NCBI GenBank assembly: GCA_001770015.1
Contig: MEQB01000059.1
Location: 1 to 55,168, forward strand
Source: Bdellovibrionales bacterium RIFOXYC1_FULL_37_79
GTDB lineage: Bacteria > Bdellovibrionota > Bacteriovoracia > Bacteriovoracales > Bacteriovoracaceae
DNA: 55,168 nucleotides
Direction: 5' to 3'
Shown here piece after piece: positions 17,175-26,489 of the stretch (positions within the stretch are counted from its first letter, which is position 1; every line of letters begins with the position of its first letter). Below the pieces are notes generated by a model. The model searched no databases. It was given only the letters and a program-made list of their open reading frames with translations, and was not told the origin of the DNA. Position numbers and translations under genes: made by a program.

Positions 17175-19817
17175 ATGGAAATAAACAAAAAAGCGAAACG
17201 GATCCTTGAGCATGTTAGCAAGAATGAAAGGGACATAAGGAAAGGGCGTTTAAAAATATTTTTGGGAATGGTTGCGGGCGTGGGAAAAACCTATGCCATG
17301 CTTAATGCAGCTCACTTGTTGAAAAAAAATGGATTAAACGTTGTTGTTGGAATTGTTGAAACTCATGGCCGAGGAGAAACTCAGCAAGTCCTTGAAGGCC
17401 TAACCATTCTTCCCAAAACTGAGATCCTTTACAAAAATAAAATATTTAAAGAACTTGATGTTGATGAAATTATCAGAAGACGACCGGAAGTAGTTCTTGT
17501 GGATGAACTGGCCCATTCTAATATCCCCGGTGTGCGCCATGAAAAAAGATACCAAGATGTTCTGGATATCTTAAATGAAGGGATCGATGTTTATACCACT
17601 TTAAATGTTCAGCACATTGAAAGTTGTGCAGGTCTTATTCACAATATTACTGGCGTTGTGATTTCTGAAACACTTCCTGACTCTGTCCTTGATAGCGCCA
17701 ATGAAGTTGTGTTAATAGATCTAGACCCCGACCAAATCATTGAGCGTTTAAAATCCGGAAAAATATACCCAGCAGAGAAAATTCAATCCTCTTTAAATAA
17801 TTTTTTTAAAAAAAGTAATTTAATTGCTCTTAGAGAAATTGTACTCAGGCTTCTTGCAGATAAAGTAAACGTTGAATTACGTGATCTTAAAGTGATTCAC
17901 GGAATTCCACAAATTTGGAAAACAAGTTTTCGTATTCTTGTTCCAATACTTCCTTCAAGTGATGGTGAATATTTGATTAGAATGACTAGACGGATATCAT
18001 CAGGCCTTAATGCACAGTGGATAGCAGCTCAAATTGATGGTCAGAGAAAAAATAACGAAAATGAAGAGCGTCATCAGAAAAAGAATGCTCTCCTGGCAAA
18101 GCAATTAGGAGCGGAGGTCACATCCATCCATGACACTAGTTTTTTAGAAGGAATGAGACGTTTAATTAAAGAATACCAAATCACGCATTTGGTATTTTCA
18201 AAAAAACAGAAAATGTTATTGAAACAACTTTCAATTTTGTCAAAAAGCTTTCCAGATGTAGATATTATTTTACTTAGTTCTGATAAAAAACAGATTCTAT
18301 CGTCGAAAGCAATTTGGAAGGATGTCAGGCTTCAAGAATTTTGGATAAATAAACATTTTTTAATCTCAATGGGGTTACTGGGGTTGCTTGCAATCTCTTT
18401 GCATTATTTTCTCCCGGCAAAGGAATATCAAACAGCCGGAATGATTTTTTTACTTTTTTTAAGCATGAATTCCTTGTATGCTGTTCCTCTTGTCTTAGTT
18501 TTAATAACTGTAATAACTGGTTTGATTTGGAATTATCTTTTTATTCAACCTCGCTACACATTCAGTATCGCAGCACCAGAAGATTGGCTCATATTAATTG
18601 GGTTTTTATCCATTTCATTGATTGTAGGCCTTCAAACAGCAACAATCAGAAAAAAAAGTAAAATTGTTGAATCCATAGATGAGCGTCTAAGTTTCATGTA
18701 TTTTCTTACCAAGAATATTTTTGAGGTTTCTGGAATTCAAACCATCGTTCAACTTGTACTTGACCGGTTGACCAAAAATTTTCAAGTCAAAGCTGGAATT
18801 ATTCTGGCTAATAACGAAAAAGAAAGAAAGCTTGAAGGTTTTATTATGGGGGGGCTTACTCTGGAAGAAAAAGAATTGAGTGTGGCTCAATGGGTTTTCT
18901 TAAATGGGCGAAGTGCCGGTAAATTTACGGATACTCTAAGTTCTTCTGAAGGAATGTTTTTCCCAATAAACTACAAAAATATTGTTCATGGTGTTTTATG
19001 CTTATTGCCAGAGGAAGCATCATTTACAAATGATCAAATATCCATTTTTGAAGACGTTGCCCGTAATTTGGCGTTGGTTATTGAGAGAGAGCTATTAAGT
19101 GAAAATGCCAAAAATTTAAAAATCAGGGAGGCCTCTGAAAAAATTTATTCCACTCTTTTTAATTCAATTTCGCACGAATTAAAAACACCGCTTTCAGCAA
19201 TCAATGGAGCCGCATCTTCTTTGCTTGATGATAAAATTTTAGAACATCCTGAAATTGTAAAAAAACTGTCCAGCGAAATAATCATTGGCTCAAAACGTAT
19301 GCATGATTTAATTCAAAATCTTCTTGATATGAGCAGAATTGAAGCCGGCAAGGTCCAATTAAAGAAAGATTCCTATGATATTCATGAAATTGTTGGGAGT
19401 GTTCTTGCTTACGTAGAACAGTATTATCCAGAAAAAAAAGTGGAAGTGGTTTATGGGGAAGAAGCACTACCGTTAGCATATCTTGATGAAAGTTTGATAG
19501 AACAGGCCATTAAAAATATTGTGCAAAATGCTTGCATCTACACTTCGATGGAAACCTCCATTTTGATCAGTATTACAAGACAACATCGCTTTTTAAAAAT
19601 TAGTATTAAAGACTCTGGCCCAGGGCTTCCACGTCATAATCCCAATATTGTTTTCGAAAAATTTTACCGCGAAGATAAAAAGAAAACCGGTGGAAGTGGA
19701 ATCGGTCTTACGATAGTTAAGGCCATTATTGAATTGCATGATGGTACAGTTGAAGCAGATAATCATCCTGATGGTGGTGCCATATTTACTATTAAGATTC
19801 CCGCTTATCAGGAATAA
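17175..19817 (+). CDS. kdpD: KdpD, sensor histidine kinase for K+ limitation
   Basis: The 880-residue kinase has the full KdpD plan: an N-terminal sensor domain with Walker-A-like GMVAGVGKT (about residues 32-40), VETHGRGET and DELAHSNIPG; a universal-stress-protein-like segment (~245-380); four membrane helices (~390-500); a GAF-like region; a HisKA domain with His667 in SISHELKTPLSA; and an HATPase domain with QNA, DSGPGLP and GGSGIGLTIVKA. It senses low K+ or ionic stress and phosphorylates KdpE. The start has only a weak ribosome binding site, 19 bases after kdpC; its stop overlaps the kdpE start by one base. Confidence 0.96.
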   Translation: MEINKKAKRILEHVSKNERDIRKGRLKIFLGMVAGVGKTYAMLNAAHLLKKNGLNVVVGIVETHGRGETQQVLEGLTILPKTEILYKNKIFKELDVDEIIRRRPEVVLVDELAHSNIPGVRHEKRYQDVLDILNEGIDVYTTLNVQHIESCAGLIHNITGVVISETLPDSVLDSANEVVLIDLDPDQIIERLKSGKIYPAEKIQSSLNNFFKKSNLIALREIVLRLLADKVNVELRDLKVIHGIPQIWKTSFRILVPILPSSDGEYLIRMTRRISSGLNAQWIAAQIDGQRKNNENEERHQKKNALLAKQLGAEVTSIHDTSFLEGMRRLIKEYQITHLVFSKKQKMLLKQLSILSKSFPDVDIILLSSDKKQILSSKAIWKDVRLQEFWINKHFLISMGLLGLLAISLHYFLPAKEYQTAGMIFLLFLSMNSLYAVPLVLVLITVITGLIWNYLFIQPRYTFSIAAPEDWLILIGFLSISLIVGLQTATIRKKSKIVESIDERLSFMYFLTKNIFEVSGIQTIVQLVLDRLTKNFQVKAGIILANNEKERKLEGFIMGGLTLEEKELSVAQWVFLNGRSAGKFTDTLSSSEGMFFPINYKNIVHGVLCLLPEEASFTNDQISIFEDVARNLALVIERELLSENAKNLKIREASEKIYSTLFNSISHELKTPLSAINGAASSLLDDKILEHPEIVKKLSSEIIIGSKRMHDLIQNLLDMSRIEAGKVQLKKDSYDIHEIVGSVLAYVEQYYPEKKVEVVYGEEALPLAYLDESLIEQAIKNIVQNACIYTSMETSILISITRQHRFLKISIKDSGPGLPRHNPNIVFEKFYREDKKKTGGSGIGLTIVKAIIELHDGTVEADNHPDGGAIFTIKIPAYQE

Positions 19818-20536
19818 TGAGAGAAGATATGAATATTCTTCCAAAACGAATTTTGATAATTGATGATGAAATTCAAATTCAAAGATTATTAAATAGTTCG
19901 TTCTCGGCATATGACATTAAATGTATTGAGGCCATGACTGGGGCAAAGGGATTGGAGCTTGCAATTACTGAAAGGCCTGAGATGATAATTCTGGATGTTG
20001 GACTTCCAGATATTAGTGGTCTTGATGTCTTAACTCAACTGAGAAAATGGTCTAAAATACCTATAGTTATTCTTTCAGCAAAAAACGAGGAAGATACGAT
20101 TGTATTTGCATTAGAAAATGGGGCAGATGATTATGTAACGAAACCATTTGGTTTTAAAGAATTGCTAGCAAGAATTAAAACCTCATTTCGTCGGGTCATA
20201 CCTGAGGAAAATGTTGTTTTTATTTCCGGCGATTTACTGGTAGATTTTTCATCAAGAATTGTTTCGATCAAAGGAAAAGAAATTTCTTTAACCTCTACGG
20301 AGTTTGATCTTCTTAAAGTTTTTATTCGTTATGCTGGCAAAGTGGTGACTCATCAGCAGCTTTTAAGGGAGGTTTGGGGACCGCACTCTATAGAGTCACC
20401 TCAATATGTCAGAGTTTATGTGGGACATTTGAGACTAAAAATTGAGGAGAATCCACAGCGTCCAAAACATATTATAACCGAAATCGGCGTTGGCTACAGG
20501 ATGAAGTTGAAACTTGATAATACTGGAGAAGTTTGA
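19817..20536 (+). CDS. kdpE: KdpE, OmpR-type response regulator
   Basis: A 239-residue two-domain regulator. The receiver has acidic residues in IIDDE, the phosphorylation Asp60 in MIILDVGLP and Lys in VTKPFG; the C-terminal half is an OmpR-type winged helix ending RPKHIITEIGVGYRMK. Phosphorylated by KdpD, it should activate kdpA transcription. The start at 19817 overlaps the kdpD stop (TAATG); ATG 19829, four codons in, is a possible alternative. The stop TGA overlaps the ATG of the next gene. Confidence 0.95.
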   Translation: MREDMNILPKRILIIDDEIQIQRLLNSSFSAYDIKCIEAMTGAKGLELAITERPEMIILDVGLPDISGLDVLTQLRKWSKIPIVILSAKNEEDTIVFALENGADDYVTKPFGFKELLARIKTSFRRVIPEENVVFISGDLLVDFSSRIVSIKGKEISLTSTEFDLLKVFIRYAGKVVTHQQLLREVWGPHSIESPQYVRVYVGHLRLKIEENPQRPKHIITEIGVGYRMKLKLDNTGEV

Positions 20537-21207
20537 TGGATTTTGTCGAGTCTATTATTGGTAGAACACTTTTGGGTAATCCTATCGCTGCTAGTTTTTC
20601 TCAGAATTTCTATAACGATAAATGGCTTTATTTAATAGCAGGGATACATGGAGATGAAATCGAAGGGATTTATCTCCTAAAGGAATTGTTGCCATGGCTT
20701 AAAGATTCAATCAAACTTACGATTCCATGCATATTGATTCAAAATATTGATGTTGATGGTTATCTTTTTCCTTTAAATAAAACTGAAAATGAAGCGACTA
20801 TAAACAATCTTTTTCCAACGTCTTCCTTTCGAATTTTAGAAATTAATAATAGGTTTGCTTCAAATAAACAGCTACGTCCTGAAATAATAACTTTGATTGA
20901 ATTATTTACAAACCATCCGCCTCAAATGTTAATCAATTTCAGAACTGCCAAGCATAATGCAAAAGTAATTTCGGTGGGTGAGAGTGGTTTAAGCTTGGCA
21001 TCATATATTTCAAAATCTTTGAATTATCCAATGGTAGCTGACAATAATCCAACGCCAAGAACGATGGAAGCTTTTGTTTATGATTTTTTTCTATGCCCGG
21101 TGGTCGGTGTGCGCCTTCCACATTACACGGAGAAAAAAACTGTACAATCTATTTGTAAGGATACAATCGATTGTATCAAGCAGCTGCTTTCTGGCCAAAT
21201 TTATTGA
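20536..21207 (+). CDS. MpaA-like M14 carboxypeptidase-family protein, probably inactive
   Basis: The 223-residue cytoplasmic protein is coupled to kdpE by a TGATG stop/start overlap. It aligns by eye with the murein-tripeptide amidase MpaA: GRTLLGNP, then AGIHGDEIEG with two zinc ligands (His and Glu). Three other expected sites differ: the NRNFP region reads INNLFP, the third zinc ligand His (FH in MpaA) reads FRTAK, and the catalytic Glu region (AEFP) reads VRLP. It is probably a non-catalytic homologue. An MpaA-like gene behind kdpDE is not part of the standard operon; whether it influences K+ signalling or handles peptidoglycan peptides is unknown. Confidence 0.7.
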   Translation: MDFVESIIGRTLLGNPIAASFSQNFYNDKWLYLIAGIHGDEIEGIYLLKELLPWLKDSIKLTIPCILIQNIDVDGYLFPLNKTENEATINNLFPTSSFRILEINNRFASNKQLRPEIITLIELFTNHPPQMLINFRTAKHNAKVISVGESGLSLASYISKSLNYPMVADNNPTPRTMEAFVYDFFLCPVVGVRLPHYTEKKTVQSICKDTIDCIKQLLSGQIY

Positions 21208-21233
21208 TTATAATCAATCTTATATCAGCACTG

Positions 21234-21284
21234 CATCCCCAAAAGGTACGCCGTACCTTTCTAACAACGCCGTACCTTTCTAAC
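21234..21284 (+). repeat. Intergenic palindrome, copy 2 (type A) plus a tandem 3' half-copy
   Basis: GCATCCCC is followed by AAGGTACGCCGTACCTT at 21243-21259. The right half with its flank, CGCCGTACCTTTCTAAC, is then repeated at 21268-21284, so the 3' half is tandemly duplicated. It sits between the kdp operon end and pstS, both plus strand. Confidence 0.8.
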
Positions 21285-21353
21285 AAAAAACTAACGTGCT
21301 AATCAGATCCATACCAAGTAAAAAAATTGTATTAACCTTTGATTGGAGATTTT

Positions 21354-22361
21354 ATGAAAATGATTCTTGTTTTAGGTTTATGGGTAATGAGTTTGTCTCT
21401 TGGCGCAGTGACAAAAATAAATGGAGCTGGTGCGACTTTTCCTTATCCTATTTATTCCAAGTGGTTTAGCGAGTATCATAAACTTAAAGGTGATATTCAA
21501 TTTAATTATCAATCAATTGGTAGTGGTGGAGGTATTCAGCAATTACTACAGCAAACTGTGGATTTTGGAGCTTCAGATGCTCCCATGAGCGATGAAGATT
21601 TAAAAAAAGCCAGCTGGCCGGTGTTACATATCCCGACGGTGATAGGTTCGGTGGCAATCGTTTACAACTTGGATGGTGTGCCCAATAATTTAAAAATATC
21701 CTCGAAGGTATTAACTGATATTTTTATTGGTAAAATCGTCAAATGGAATGATGAAGCTTTAAAAAAACTTAATCCTCAGATCAATTTACCAGATAAAGAT
21801 ATTTTAGTAGTTACTCGGGCGGATGGCTCTGGGACCACTGCGATTTTTACTGACTATCTAAGTAAGATTAGCAGTGAGTGGAAAAATAAAGTTGGTAATG
21901 GCAAAACTGTGTCTTGGCCTGCGGGGATAGGAGGCAAGGGAAACGAAGGCGTGACTGCGGTAGTTCAAAAAACACAAGGTTCGATTGGATATGTTGAACT
22001 GGCTTATGCCTTGACTAATAAATTAAATATTTTTTCGCTGGAAAATCTTGATAAAGTTTTTGTAACTCCTTCGGTAGAGGGCACATCTTTAGCCGCCGCT
22101 TCACTTTCGGATAAAGAATATTTGGGAGATTTACGTCTGTCGCTGGTGAATGCGAGCGGTAAACAGGCTTATCCGATCAGTGCTTTTACTTATATTCTTT
22201 TACCAGTAAAACAAAATAATGCTGAAAATAAGGAAGTTAGAAATTTTCTCCTCTGGGCGTTAACCAAGGGACAGCAGTTTGCCCCCGAGTTGCATTATGC
22301 AGCCTTACCTAAAAAACTGTCTGATTCTTTGATTAAAAAAATTAAAGCACTTAAAGACTAA
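21354..22361 (+). CDS. pstS: PstS, periplasmic phosphate-binding protein
   Basis: The 335-residue protein starts at ATG 21354 with TTGGAGA upstream and carries a signal peptide (residues ~1-18). Hallmarks of PstS are INGAGATFPYPIYSKWF at the mature N-terminus, SIGSGGGIQQL, FGASDAPMS and TRADGSGTTAIFTDYL, which form the phosphate-binding cleft. It delivers phosphate to PstCA. It is first in a five-gene operon. I saw no convincing Pho box in the ~90 bases upstream. Confidence 0.96.
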   Translation: MKMILVLGLWVMSLSLGAVTKINGAGATFPYPIYSKWFSEYHKLKGDIQFNYQSIGSGGGIQQLLQQTVDFGASDAPMSDEDLKKASWPVLHIPTVIGSVAIVYNLDGVPNNLKISSKVLTDIFIGKIVKWNDEALKKLNPQINLPDKDILVVTRADGSGTTAIFTDYLSKISSEWKNKVGNGKTVSWPAGIGGKGNEGVTAVVQKTQGSIGYVELAYALTNKLNIFSLENLDKVFVTPSVEGTSLAAASLSDKEYLGDLRLSLVNASGKQAYPISAFTYILLPVKQNNAENKEVRNFLLWALTKGQQFAPELHYAALPKKLSDSLIKKIKALKD

Positions 22362-22362
22362 T

Positions 22363-23295
22363 ATGCTTGAAAGTTTGCCCTGCCGACGTATGCAAAATCG
22401 GCAGGATCTGATTACTTTATGGTTAATGAGATGGTTGGCAGCAATGATTGTGCTGCTTTTAATTTTACTCGTCATTTTATTATGTAAACTTGCCCTACCT
22501 GCTATCTCAAAATTTGGTCTGGGGTTTATCTTGAGCGACACCTGGAATCCGATTACCGAAGAATTTGGGGCATTCCCTTTTATTATTGGAACATTAATAA
22601 CGTCGTTTATGGCGCTACTGATGGCGGCGCCTCTTAGCGTTTCAGTGGCCTTATTTATATGTGAAATTTGTCCTAAACAATTGGGTAGGCTACTTGGCAC
22701 TTTTGTTGAAATGATAGCGGCTGTTCCTTCTATTGTGTTTGGTCTATGGGGTATTTTCTCTCTTGCACCTTGGGTTCAAAATGTTGTTACACCATTTTTG
22801 AAAAACACCCTTGGTTTCTTGCCTTTTTTTCAAGGACCAAGCTACGGAATAGGAGTGTTAACAGCATCATTGATCTTGTCGATAATGATTACTCCGACTA
22901 TTTGTACCTTTTGTCGTGAAGTATTTAACACAATTCCTTCTCAGACCAAGGAAGCCGCTCTGGCCCTTGGAGCAACCCGTTTTGAAATGATCAAAATTGC
23001 TATTTTAAAACCATCGTACTCAGGTATGATTGCGGGAATAGTTTTGGGGTTAGGCAGGGCGCTTGGGGAAACCATGGCCGTAGCGATGGTGATTGGAAAT
23101 ACTTCCAGATTATCCCTTTCTATTTTTGCCCCGGGATCGACGATGGCGTCAGTGATTGCAAATGAATATGCTGAAGCATCCAATGCGATCCATCTGGCTT
23201 CGCTTGGATATATTGCTTTGTTATTGCTAGCAATAACTTTGATAATAAATAGTTTTGCCCGATTCATTATCTGGAAATGGACACCTAAAATATGA
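22363..23295 (+). CDS. pstC: PstC, phosphate ABC transporter permease
   Basis: A 310-residue inner-membrane permease with about six hydrophobic segments. The cytoplasmic coupling loop reads EAALALGATRFEMIKIAILKPS and is followed by GIVLGLGRALGETMAVAMVIGN, both standard in PstC. It starts one base after the pstS stop and overlaps pstA by four bases (ATGA), so the operon is translationally coupled. Confidence 0.95.
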   Translation: MLESLPCRRMQNRQDLITLWLMRWLAAMIVLLLILLVILLCKLALPAISKFGLGFILSDTWNPITEEFGAFPFIIGTLITSFMALLMAAPLSVSVALFICEICPKQLGRLLGTFVEMIAAVPSIVFGLWGIFSLAPWVQNVVTPFLKNTLGFLPFFQGPSYGIGVLTASLILSIMITPTICTFCREVFNTIPSQTKEAALALGATRFEMIKIAILKPSYSGMIAGIVLGLGRALGETMAVAMVIGNTSRLSLSIFAPGSTMASVIANEYAEASNAIHLASLGYIALLLLAITLIINSFARFIIWKWTPKI

Positions 23296-24116
23296 TTTGG
23301 AGAAAGACTAAAAATTATTTTTTTATTACTATATTAACTCTTTCAGGAATTGCTGTGCTCATTCCGCTTATCCTGATCATTATCTACGTAATTAAAATGG
23401 GTTTTAGTTCTCTTAATTGGCAATTTATAACCCATCTCCCAAGGCCAGTGGGAGAAAGTGGCGGTGGCATGGCCCACGCTATTGTGGGAACGCTTTTTTT
23501 GGTAGGTCTTGGAGGAATATTTTCCATTCCTTTGGGAATTATGCTTGGAACATATCTATCCGAATTCAAAAAAGACAAGATGGCAAAATTTTTAAGACAT
23601 ACCATTGATCTTTTTTCTGGAATACCTTCTATTGTAATTGGAATATTTGCTTATATACTGGTGGTCATTCCGTTCAAACATTTTTCCGCTTTAAGCGGGG
23701 GTGTCGCCCTTGGAATTATTATTTTACCCATAGTAACAAGAACCACAGAAGAAATATTAAAATTGATTCCGGGCACTACCAGGGAGGCTGGGCTCGCCTT
23801 AGGATTAAATCGAACTAAAATTATCTGGCATATTTTAATCAAAGGCAGTCGAGCTGGAATATTTACCGGTATTATTTTGGCCACCTCCAGGGCCGCAGGT
23901 GAAACAGCACCGCTTCTTTTTACGGCTTTTGGTAACAGTTATTTTTCTTTTCAACTTATGCAGCCCATGGCATCTTTACCTGCGCAAATTTATACTTATG
24001 CCATCTCACCTTTTGCTGACTGGCAAAGACAGGCTTGGGCCGGTAGTTTTGTTCTGATCATTATAGTCCTTGGACTCAATCTCTCTGCGCGTTTTTTTAT
24101 GAGGCAAAAATCATGA
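23292..24116 (+). CDS. pstA: PstA, phosphate ABC transporter permease
   Basis: This 274-residue permease is the partner of PstC. It has six membrane segments, DLFSGIPSIVIGIFAY, the coupling loop TREAGLALGLNRTKIIWHILI and RAAGETAPLLFTA. ATGA overlaps connect it with pstC upstream and pstB downstream. Nothing unusual was noted. Confidence 0.95.
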   Translation: MIWRKTKNYFFITILTLSGIAVLIPLILIIIYVIKMGFSSLNWQFITHLPRPVGESGGGMAHAIVGTLFLVGLGGIFSIPLGIMLGTYLSEFKKDKMAKFLRHTIDLFSGIPSIVIGIFAYILVVIPFKHFSALSGGVALGIIILPIVTRTTEEILKLIPGTTREAGLALGLNRTKIIWHILIKGSRAGIFTGIILATSRAAGETAPLLFTAFGNSYFSFQLMQPMASLPAQIYTYAISPFADWQRQAWAGSFVLIIIVLGLNLSARFFMRQKS

Positions 24117-24868
24117 GCGTACTCAAAGTCGAAAATTTAAATGCTTGGTTTGGTGATAATCATGTGGTGAAAAATATTTCATTGGATTATAAGGCCAATA
24201 CCATCTCAGCCATTATCGGTCCATCAGGATGTGGAAAATCAACTTTTGTCCGTTGCCTTAATCGTATCCACGAGGAAGTACCTTCAGCCAAAGTAAGTGG
24301 AGCCGTTTATTTGCAGGGGAAAAATATCTATGGGCCCGGTGTTGATGCAGTTACCATAAGAAAAAATATTGGCATGGTTTTTCAAAAACCAACCCCTTTT
24401 CCTGCAATGAGTGTATTAGATAATGTGCTGGTTGGATTAAGATTTCAAGGTATGTGTAAAAAAACAACGCTGATGGAAATTGCTGAAGCCTGTTTAAAAA
24501 AAGCTGCCTTATGGGACGAGGTGAAGGATAAATTAAATCAGCCAGGAACGTCTCTTTCGGGAGGACAGCAACAAAGATTATGCATTGCCAGAACCCTGGC
24601 GGTCAATCCACCAGTGCTTTTAATGGATGAACCAACATCCGCTCTTGACCCTATATCTACGGCCAAGATTGAAGAACTCATGGACAATTTAAAAAATGAA
24701 TATACAGTTATTATTGTAACTCATAATATGCAGCAAGCTGCCAGGATCGCGGATTATACCAGTTTTTTTATCTTGGGTGATTTGATTGAACATGGTCCAA
24801 GTTCGGAAATATTTACTAATCCGAAAAATAAAAAAACCGAAGATTACGTTACGGGCAGATTTGGTTAA
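24113..24868 (+). CDS. pstB: PstB, phosphate ABC transporter ATPase
   Basis: A 251-residue ATPase with Walker A GPSGCGKST (residues 36-44), Q-loop region MVFQKPTPFPAMSV, signature LSGGQQQRLCIARTLA, Walker B VLLMDEPTSALDP and switch His in IIVTHNMQQA. It powers phosphate import through PstCA. It ends 13 bases before phoU. Confidence 0.97.
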   Translation: MSVLKVENLNAWFGDNHVVKNISLDYKANTISAIIGPSGCGKSTFVRCLNRIHEEVPSAKVSGAVYLQGKNIYGPGVDAVTIRKNIGMVFQKPTPFPAMSVLDNVLVGLRFQGMCKKTTLMEIAEACLKKAALWDEVKDKLNQPGTSLSGGQQQRLCIARTLAVNPPVLLMDEPTSALDPISTAKIEELMDNLKNEYTVIIVTHNMQQAARIADYTSFFILGDLIEHGPSSEIFTNPKNKKTEDYVTGRFG

Positions 24869-24881
24869 AAGAGGTGCGACA

Positions 24882-25508
24882 ATGGATATCACTCCTATAA
24901 AACTTAAAGAAAGTGTTTTAAAGATGGCTGAATTAGTTGAAACAAATTTACGCCAATGTCTTGATGCAAAAGTTTCTATGCAAGAAATATCTCACATCGA
25001 AGATCAAATAAATAAAATGCATAAAGGTAATGATGACCAATGCTACACATACCTGGCGTTGGCAGCTCCGCATGCCAAAGATTTAAGGGTTCCGATAGCT
25101 GTATTAAAAATCAATTGTGATTTGGAGCGAATGGGGGACATCGCCATTTCCATAAAACGATCTCATCAAAAATTAAGACAAACACCCATGGAGATTGAGC
25201 TTATGTATGGGGAAACTCATCTTATGGCAAATAATGCTTTTAGTTCTTTTGAGCATGCTGATATTGCTCAAGCCGAGGAAGTCATTCGTCATGATGAAAT
25301 GATTAATCAAATGGAAACCAAGATTATCAAAAGTTATCTGGAGCTTGCCAAAGATGGAAAAATGCGAGTTAAGGACGCTTTAAGAGTGATTGATATAGCT
25401 AAAAATTTAGAACGACTTGGGGATCACGCCACAAATATTGCGGAAGATCTAATATTTTTGGAATCTGGAAAAGATATTCGACATACTGGCAAACTTAAAA
25501 ATTTTTAA
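24882..25508 (+). CDS. phoU: PhoU, phosphate signalling regulator
   Basis: The 208-residue helical protein starts at ATG 24882 behind GAGGTG. Both PhoU repeats carry their metal-binding motif: CDLERMGDIAISI (residues ~80-92) and KNLERLGDHATNIAEDL (near residue 182). PhoU links Pst transport to the Pho sensor kinase and limits phosphate uptake. No phoR or phoB lies in the window, so the signalling partners are encoded elsewhere. The gene ends six bases before an intergenic palindrome that separates it from convergent pldA. Confidence 0.94.
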   Translation: MDITPIKLKESVLKMAELVETNLRQCLDAKVSMQEISHIEDQINKMHKGNDDQCYTYLALAAPHAKDLRVPIAVLKINCDLERMGDIAISIKRSHQKLRQTPMEIELMYGETHLMANNAFSSFEHADIAQAEEVIRHDEMINQMETKIIKSYLELAKDGKMRVKDALRVIDIAKNLERLGDHATNIAEDLIFLESGKDIRHTGKLKNF

Positions 25509-25511
25509 AAG

Positions 25512-25530
25512 AAAAGGTACGCCGTACCTT
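25512..25530 (+). repeat. Intergenic palindrome, copy 3 (type A), between convergent genes
   Basis: AAGGTACGCCGTACCTT occupies 25514-25530 and fills the 21-base gap between the phoU stop and the pldA stop, its last base lying in the pldA stop codon. The usual CCCC flank is absent here. The location would suit a bidirectional transcription stop, but no T-tract of the intrinsic-terminator kind follows. Confidence 0.75.
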
Positions 25531-26318
25531 CATCTGGATATAATAATTCCGAGCGTGTAGCGTTCAATTGAATGGTTATAATCTATTAAAGAATCGCCAT
25601 AACCTTTAAAATATTCCACAAAAGGGGCAATCCAGCTATTAGTTGCGATGGAACAGTTACCCTTGTAAGCACCATACTTTGTTTTATGATTGTATCTGGC
25701 CAGATTATAGAAGTGAACTTTACCCATAAACCAAGTTATTTCCAATTCAAAATTTCCATAGTAATCATCAATGGATCGTTCCTTACCCATGTCTTTATAG
25801 TATGGTGCCAAGGCTTGCTCCTCCGAGAGCGTCAGCCAACCCTTGAGTGAAGTTTTAACTAGTGCGGTATTAAGATTAAGTTTCAAGTATGATCTGTTAT
25901 AGGCCCTGGAATTGGGTTCGGATTTGCCATTGGATTCATGCTCAATACCCAGATCAACATTAAAATTTTTTCCCGCCGATTTTAAAAAAACATCGGGATT
26001 GTAGTTATGTTCCCTAAAGGGCCTGGATTCTTTGGCGCTATAGACTTGCCAAAAAGATTTCTGGGTGTAGGCAGCGAACAACACCGTTTTTTCAGGATTA
26101 CCAATTACGGGAAGTTTTATGCTAAACTGAAAAATAAATTCAGTGTCGTTACGACCGTTTTTAAGTTTGTGAACGTATCCCAGTGGCGAGATAAAATTAT
26201 GTTTATGATTTAAAAAATTAACCGTCCTTCCCCGATCAGTCGTACCATCTTGTTGGGAAAAAAGAGGGGTATTGAGGAAAATAAATATAAGAAGACAACC
26301 AAACTGCTTTTTATTCAT
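25530..26318 (-). CDS. pldA: Outer-membrane phospholipase A (OMPLA family)
   Basis: The 262-residue protein has a signal peptide (residues ~1-22) and amphipathic beta-barrel strands. The catalytic region EHESNGKSEP...SRAYNR matches OMPLA: His127, Ser129 and Asn141 correspond to the known His-Ser-Asn triad of the E. coli enzyme (HQSNGRS...SWNR). OMPLA hydrolyses phospholipids in the outer membrane, normally as a Ca2+-dependent dimer. A role in prey-membrane attack or outer-membrane maintenance is inference. It is transcribed convergently with phoU and divergently from the SDR gene. Confidence 0.92.
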   Translation of the reverse strand: MNKKQFGCLLIFIFLNTPLFSQQDGTTDRGRTVNFLNHKHNFISPLGYVHKLKNGRNDTEFIFQFSIKLPVIGNPEKTVLFAAYTQKSFWQVYSAKESRPFREHNYNPDVFLKSAGKNFNVDLGIEHESNGKSEPNSRAYNRSYLKLNLNTALVKTSLKGWLTLSEEQALAPYYKDMGKERSIDDYYGNFELEITWFMGKVHFYNLARYNHKTKYGAYKGNCSIATNSWIAPFVEYFKGYGDSLIDYNHSIERYTLGIIISR

Positions 26319-26405
26319 TTGTTTATTTATTCATTATCTGAATTTGTTGAACTTGTTAAAAGTCTAACAACGAAAATAAACAAAGGCAAAAAACTTTTAA
26401 TCGGT

Positions 26406-26432
26406 GCATCCCCAAAAGGTACGCCGTACCTT
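26406..26432 (+). repeat. Intergenic palindrome, copy 4 (type A), in a divergent promoter region
   Basis: GCATCCCC precedes AAGGTACGCCGTACCTT at 26416-26432. This copy lies between the divergent starts of pldA and the SDR gene, so it cannot be a terminator for either; this argues against a pure terminator role for the family. Confidence 0.8.
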
Positions 26433-26489
26433 GTAAGAAAAAGAGAAGGGGCATCACTTATCATGATGTTTTAAAATGAAGGAGGGGCC

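Noticed and set aside
21285-21353. A Pho box before pstS
   Set aside because: No pair of CTGTCAT-like repeats with 11-bp spacing could be read in this region.
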